From SVEL01 sp045123575 (GTDB lineage Bacteria > Bacillota > Clostridia > Lachnospirales > Lachnospiraceae), in the NCBI GenBank assembly GCA_045123575.1, contig JBGVKG010000015.1, positions 55,756-119,755 of the forward strand: 64,000 nt of DNA, written 5' to 3'. How positions within the stretch are numbered: position 1 is the first letter of the stretch; every line of letters starts with the position of its first letter. A program made the translations under genes and the position numbers. This document shows positions 61,448 to 64,000 of this stretch, piece after piece. A model generated the notes under the pieces. The model had not been told where the DNA came from. It made no database searches and was given only the letters and a program-made list of their open reading frames with translations.

Positions 61448-62752
61448 TCATTGAAGTGGTGAAAGGAAGCTATCTACTTCTACCATATCTGTAAATGTTT
61501 TTAGTTTCCTTAATATTTCATTTACACTGTCTTCTTCTATTTTGAACTTAAATTTTTGTCCAAAATAATCGATAAGTAATGTACCATCTTCCTTTATAAA
61601 CATATATATACCAGCATTATTATCAAAACCATAATTCTCATATCTTGCTGCTATAACGTAATCATCATTCAAATCTTCACTGCTAACCGGTTTTGACTCT
61701 ATCATTAAATCTCTAAAAACAACTGCACTTAAATAGGGATGAGCTTTGTTTTTTTCAAAACTAATAACCTGAGAGTAGTTTTTGCTATCCTTATTGTGAT
61801 GATATAATATAGTGCTAGGAACTAAACAACCATGAAAATCCAAATCATCATAAAGTTCTCTTAATGTTTCAGGTGAATAATCTTGGCTTATATATAAATA
61901 GCAATGTTTTTCATCTTGCGGAAATTGTACACCAATCATTTTATTCGAATGACAAGAATACAACTCACATTTAGTAATTTTATGAACAGTATTGAGCAAT
62001 TTTTCCTCTTCTAATACTTTGGATGCGAACAAATTATTATCTACATAGGTATGTAAAGCAACATAGGTTGTGTCATTATATGTAACAGTTGGTAACAGAT
62101 TACTTAAATAATCACTAGTATCAATAACCTCATTTTTTATATCTTCATACGGAATATCAAAGGTTTCCAATGGTTCCTCGTACTCAAATGGAGAAATACC
62201 TATTGTATCACCAAAAAACCACACAAGTACAACTATAAGTATAACCACGATACATCCTGTTATAGCTAAATAAGTTTTATTTTTTCTAAAAAAATGTACG
62301 ATACTAGAAGGCTTTTCTTTCATTGAGGCCTTTTTTGTTGGCTCATTTATAATGCTTGTTGTTTTTTCCTTGTTGATACCTGATATTTTGCTATTTGTAG
62401 CCTCTTCTATAAATTCTTTATTAATTTTTTTGAAGGTATATAAGAAATCTGTAGTAATTTGTTGACTATCTGTGCTAATTTCACCGTTTTTATTAGTGCT
62501 ATAAATATATGCTTCTAATTCACCACAAGTTCTAAACAAAATATTGCGAACTGTATTTTCGTTTATAGACATAGCTGCAGCGATATCTTTTATATCATTG
62601 TAGCAATAATATCTCTTTATAAATACTTTTCGATTATTAGTAGAAAGGTTATCTAGGAATTGATTAAGCAAGCATACAGACTGTTCATTATCTTGCATAT
62701 GTATATTTTCTAATTCCTTTAATATTTCAATATTTATATTAGTATTTTCCAT
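61448..62752 (-). CDS. sigma-70 region 4-like HTH / membrane / ectodomain protein (copy 1)
   Basis: The 434-residue protein starts with about 90 residues that look like sigma factor region 4: DNLSTNNRKVFIKRYYCYNDIKDIAAAMSINENTVRNILFRTCGELE, with a helix-turn-helix in DIAAAMSINENTVRNIL. After a linker come one membrane helix (AITGCIVVILIVVLVWFF, near 185) and an extracytoplasmic domain of about 230 residues. No region 2 is present, so it is not a complete sigma factor. It may pass a signal from outside to DNA or RNA polymerase, perhaps by proteolysis. ATG 62752 follows AGGAGGAGG. A paralogue lies 35 bases upstream in the same operon. Confidence 0.65.
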   Translation of the reverse strand: MENTNINIEILKELENIHMQDNEQSVCLLNQFLDNLSTNNRKVFIKRYYCYNDIKDIAAAMSINENTVRNILFRTCGELEAYIYSTNKNGEISTDSQQITTDFLYTFKKINKEFIEEATNSKISGINKEKTTSIINEPTKKASMKEKPSSIVHFFRKNKTYLAITGCIVVILIVVLVWFFGDTIGISPFEYEEPLETFDIPYEDIKNEVIDTSDYLSNLLPTVTYNDTTYVALHTYVDNNLFASKVLEEEKLLNTVHKITKCELYSCHSNKMIGVQFPQDEKHCYLYISQDYSPETLRELYDDLDFHGCLVPSTILYHHNKDSKNYSQVISFEKNKAHPYLSAVVFRDLMIESKPVSSEDLNDDYVIAARYENYGFDNNAGIYMFIKEDGTLLIDYFGQKFKFKIEEDSVNEILRKLKTFTDMVEVDSFLSPLQ

Positions 62753-62787
62753 AACACTAAACCTCCTCCTATATTCACCCATATCTT

Positions 62788-64000
62788 CTAAAACTCAGGG
62801 AAATAATCCACTTCATATAAATCAGCATAGTCAGGTAGTTTATCAAAAAACTCCTGTATTAATGCAACATCTGTTTTGAATTTATATTTACTACCATAAT
62901 AATCAATCAATGTTGTTCCATCTGTTTTTACATAAAAAGTGCACGGCTTTCCGTTAAAGCCGAATCCGTTATACTTTATACATATTATGTAGTTACCATC
63001 AAAATCTTTATCACTACAATTTAATGAAGGGATAGTTTTATCTTTAAACAAAATGTCTTCTATATATGCTCCAATAAGATTATCTTCGCTATATATAATC
63101 TGCTGGTTTTTATTACCTTTATTACGATAAAAATATATTCCGTCACCTATTTGATTTAAACGTATAGACAAATCATCAAGTGCCGCTTGAAATGTTGCTG
63201 GCACATAATCAGACTTAAAATAAACATAAAATTTTTCTTCTAAATAATCTGTTATATCATCTGAGTTCTCAGAATTTTCTACATTTTCTTTATTTTCAGC
63301 ATCCGGTTTCTGTAAGGATGATGTGTCTGAAAATTTAACTACAATAAAATTGTCAGTAGCGTTCAAAGCTGTGCTGTATATATTTAATAAATATTCAACT
63401 TCTTCTATTTCTAGCTGTTCATATGTTGGTGTTGTCGATAAATATACAGACTGAATTTCTAACAAATCTCTTAGATTTCCATTATATACATATGAATGTA
63501 TGGCAATATATTTATTTCCATTATATGTAATAGTAGGAAGCTGATAGCTAAGATCGTTCTCATCTATAGAATCATCTACTTTTCCTACGCCTTCCTGATA
63601 TGGAACGTCCAATTTAGGCAATACATTTTTATCGTTATTCTTATTTTTAACCTGCGGTACACTCATTCCTACAATGATTAAAACTACAACCGATACTAAC
63701 GCTGCCACACCAATATAAACCTTTTGCTTTAATGATAACTTCTTTTTAGGTGCATTATCATTAACAGTTTCAGCTTCATCGTTTACCTCGATGTCAGCAC
63801 CTGATGTTGCTTCCTTAATGAATTCGTTATTTACCTTCTTTATTACATTCATTACATTCTGATAATTTGTAGCATCATCATCGACATTAGCTGTCAAACC
63901 GCTGCTATAAATGTATACCTCAAGCTCACCACAGGTTCTTAAAAGTATATTTTTAACAGTATTCTCACTTATAGACATAGATGCAGCGATGTCTTTTATA
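62788..64000 (-). CDS. sigma-70 region 4-like HTH / membrane / ectodomain protein (copy 2, partial)
   Basis: The gene runs to the window edge; its start lies beyond 64000. The last bases read IKDIAASMSISENTVKNILLRTCGELEVYIYSS on the minus strand, the same HTH as in copy 1, and the frame is open to the end, so the ATG at 63978 (inside the HTH) is not the true start. A membrane helix (VYIGVAALVSVVVLIIVGMSV) and an ectodomain follow; matching end pieces are DGTTLIDYYGSKYKFK here and DGTLLIDYFGQKFKFK in copy 1, and EVDYFPEF versus EVDSFLSPLQ. This is a tandem duplicate that has diverged well. Confidence 0.65.
   Translation of the reverse strand, partial: IKDIAASMSISENTVKNILLRTCGELEVYIYSSGLTANVDDDATNYQNVMNVIKKVNNEFIKEATSGADIEVNDEAETVNDNAPKKKLSLKQKVYIGVAALVSVVVLIIVGMSVPQVKNKNNDKNVLPKLDVPYQEGVGKVDDSIDENDLSYQLPTITYNGNKYIAIHSYVYNGNLRDLLEIQSVYLSTTPTYEQLEIEEVEYLLNIYSTALNATDNFIVVKFSDTSSLQKPDAENKENVENSENSDDITDYLEEKFYVYFKSDYVPATFQAALDDLSIRLNQIGDGIYFYRNKGNKNQQIIYSEDNLIGAYIEDILFKDKTIPSLNCSDKDFDGNYIICIKYNGFGFNGKPCTFYVKTDGTTLIDYYGSKYKFKTDVALIQEFFDKLPDYADLYEVDYFPEF

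Noticed and set aside
1..64000. CRISPR array, rRNA operon or replication origin
   Set aside because: I saw no regularly spaced repeats, rRNA sequence or DnaA-box cluster.

Overview
This window is a 64 kb stretch of an AT-rich, tightly packed bacterial chromosome. The gene families point to an anaerobic, low-GC member of Clostridia, most likely Lachnospiraceae; I cannot fix the genus. The supporting signs are a six-gene Rnf complex in the order C-D-G-E-A-B, the sporulation enzymes DpaA and DpaB, RecU, a LexA with Firmicutes-type CGAAC-N4-GTTTG operators, a short HisG paired with HisZ, and the TIGR03960 / TIGR03936 gene pair. Almost everything from 3.9 kb to 60.1 kb is on the + strand in long operons. 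Promoters fit the sigma-A consensus well and are often of the extended -10 type. Several genes clearly end in stem-loop terminators. I see no prophage, insertion sequence or CRISPR array, and no gene-free stretch longer than 300 bases.

Layout. 0-3.7 kb is a variable edge: the 3' end of an unknown gene, a membrane-anchored protein overlapping a BspA-like leucine-rich-repeat piece, an Rpn/PD-(D/E)XK nuclease-like protein and a YprB-like exonuclease. 3.9-9.1 kb is the Rnf operon. 9.2-10.9 kb is a PAS-GGDEF-EAL protein. 11.0-14.6 kb holds a purine permease and ApbE on the minus strand, divergent from a NusG-II protein and a Gx-type transporter, a set that fits flavinylated redox systems such as Rnf. 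14.6-21.8 kb is ruvAB, then a zapA / U32 peptidase / FtsW-like / class B PBP chain. 21.9-23.1 kb is a Nudix hydrolase, queH and tRNA-Leu(CAA). 23.3-36.5 kb is a housekeeping run: ZAS-like protein, polA, coaE, FtsA-like, M23 peptidase, small alarmone synthetase, pseudouridine synthases, a HAD phosphatase, YgiQ, an SDR and recU. 36.5-41.6 kb is hisZ-hisG-hisD-hisB-hisIE. 41.8-48.9 kb is a degenerate L,D-transpeptidase, the two radical-SAM-linked genes, an RNase E/G family protein and an M3 peptidase. 49-52.5 kb is dpaA-dpaB-asnB. 52.5-57.6 kb is an HlyD-like protein, ylmE, sepF, lspA, a RluA-family synthase and a cytidylate-kinase-like protein. 57.7-60.1 kb is a small membrane protein, ttcA and a Xer-type recombinase. 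60.1-61.4 kb is a YneA-like LysM protein divergent from lexA across several SOS boxes. 61.4-64 kb is a tandem pair of sigma-region-4/transmembrane proteins, the second cut by the window end.

Most notable observations. lexA has an in-frame TAA stop at codon 135, between the catalytic Ser and Lys, while the rest of the gene is intact in the same frame. The L,D-transpeptidase-like protein has lost the catalytic Cys and both associated His residues. A perfect 36-bp palindrome covers the start codon of the M23 peptidase. RnfE carries a Cys4 motif and a long charged tail. HisIE has a degenerate HisA-like barrel at its N-terminus. The two sigma-region-4/membrane/ectodomain paralogues at the right edge look like a little-characterised regulatory architecture.
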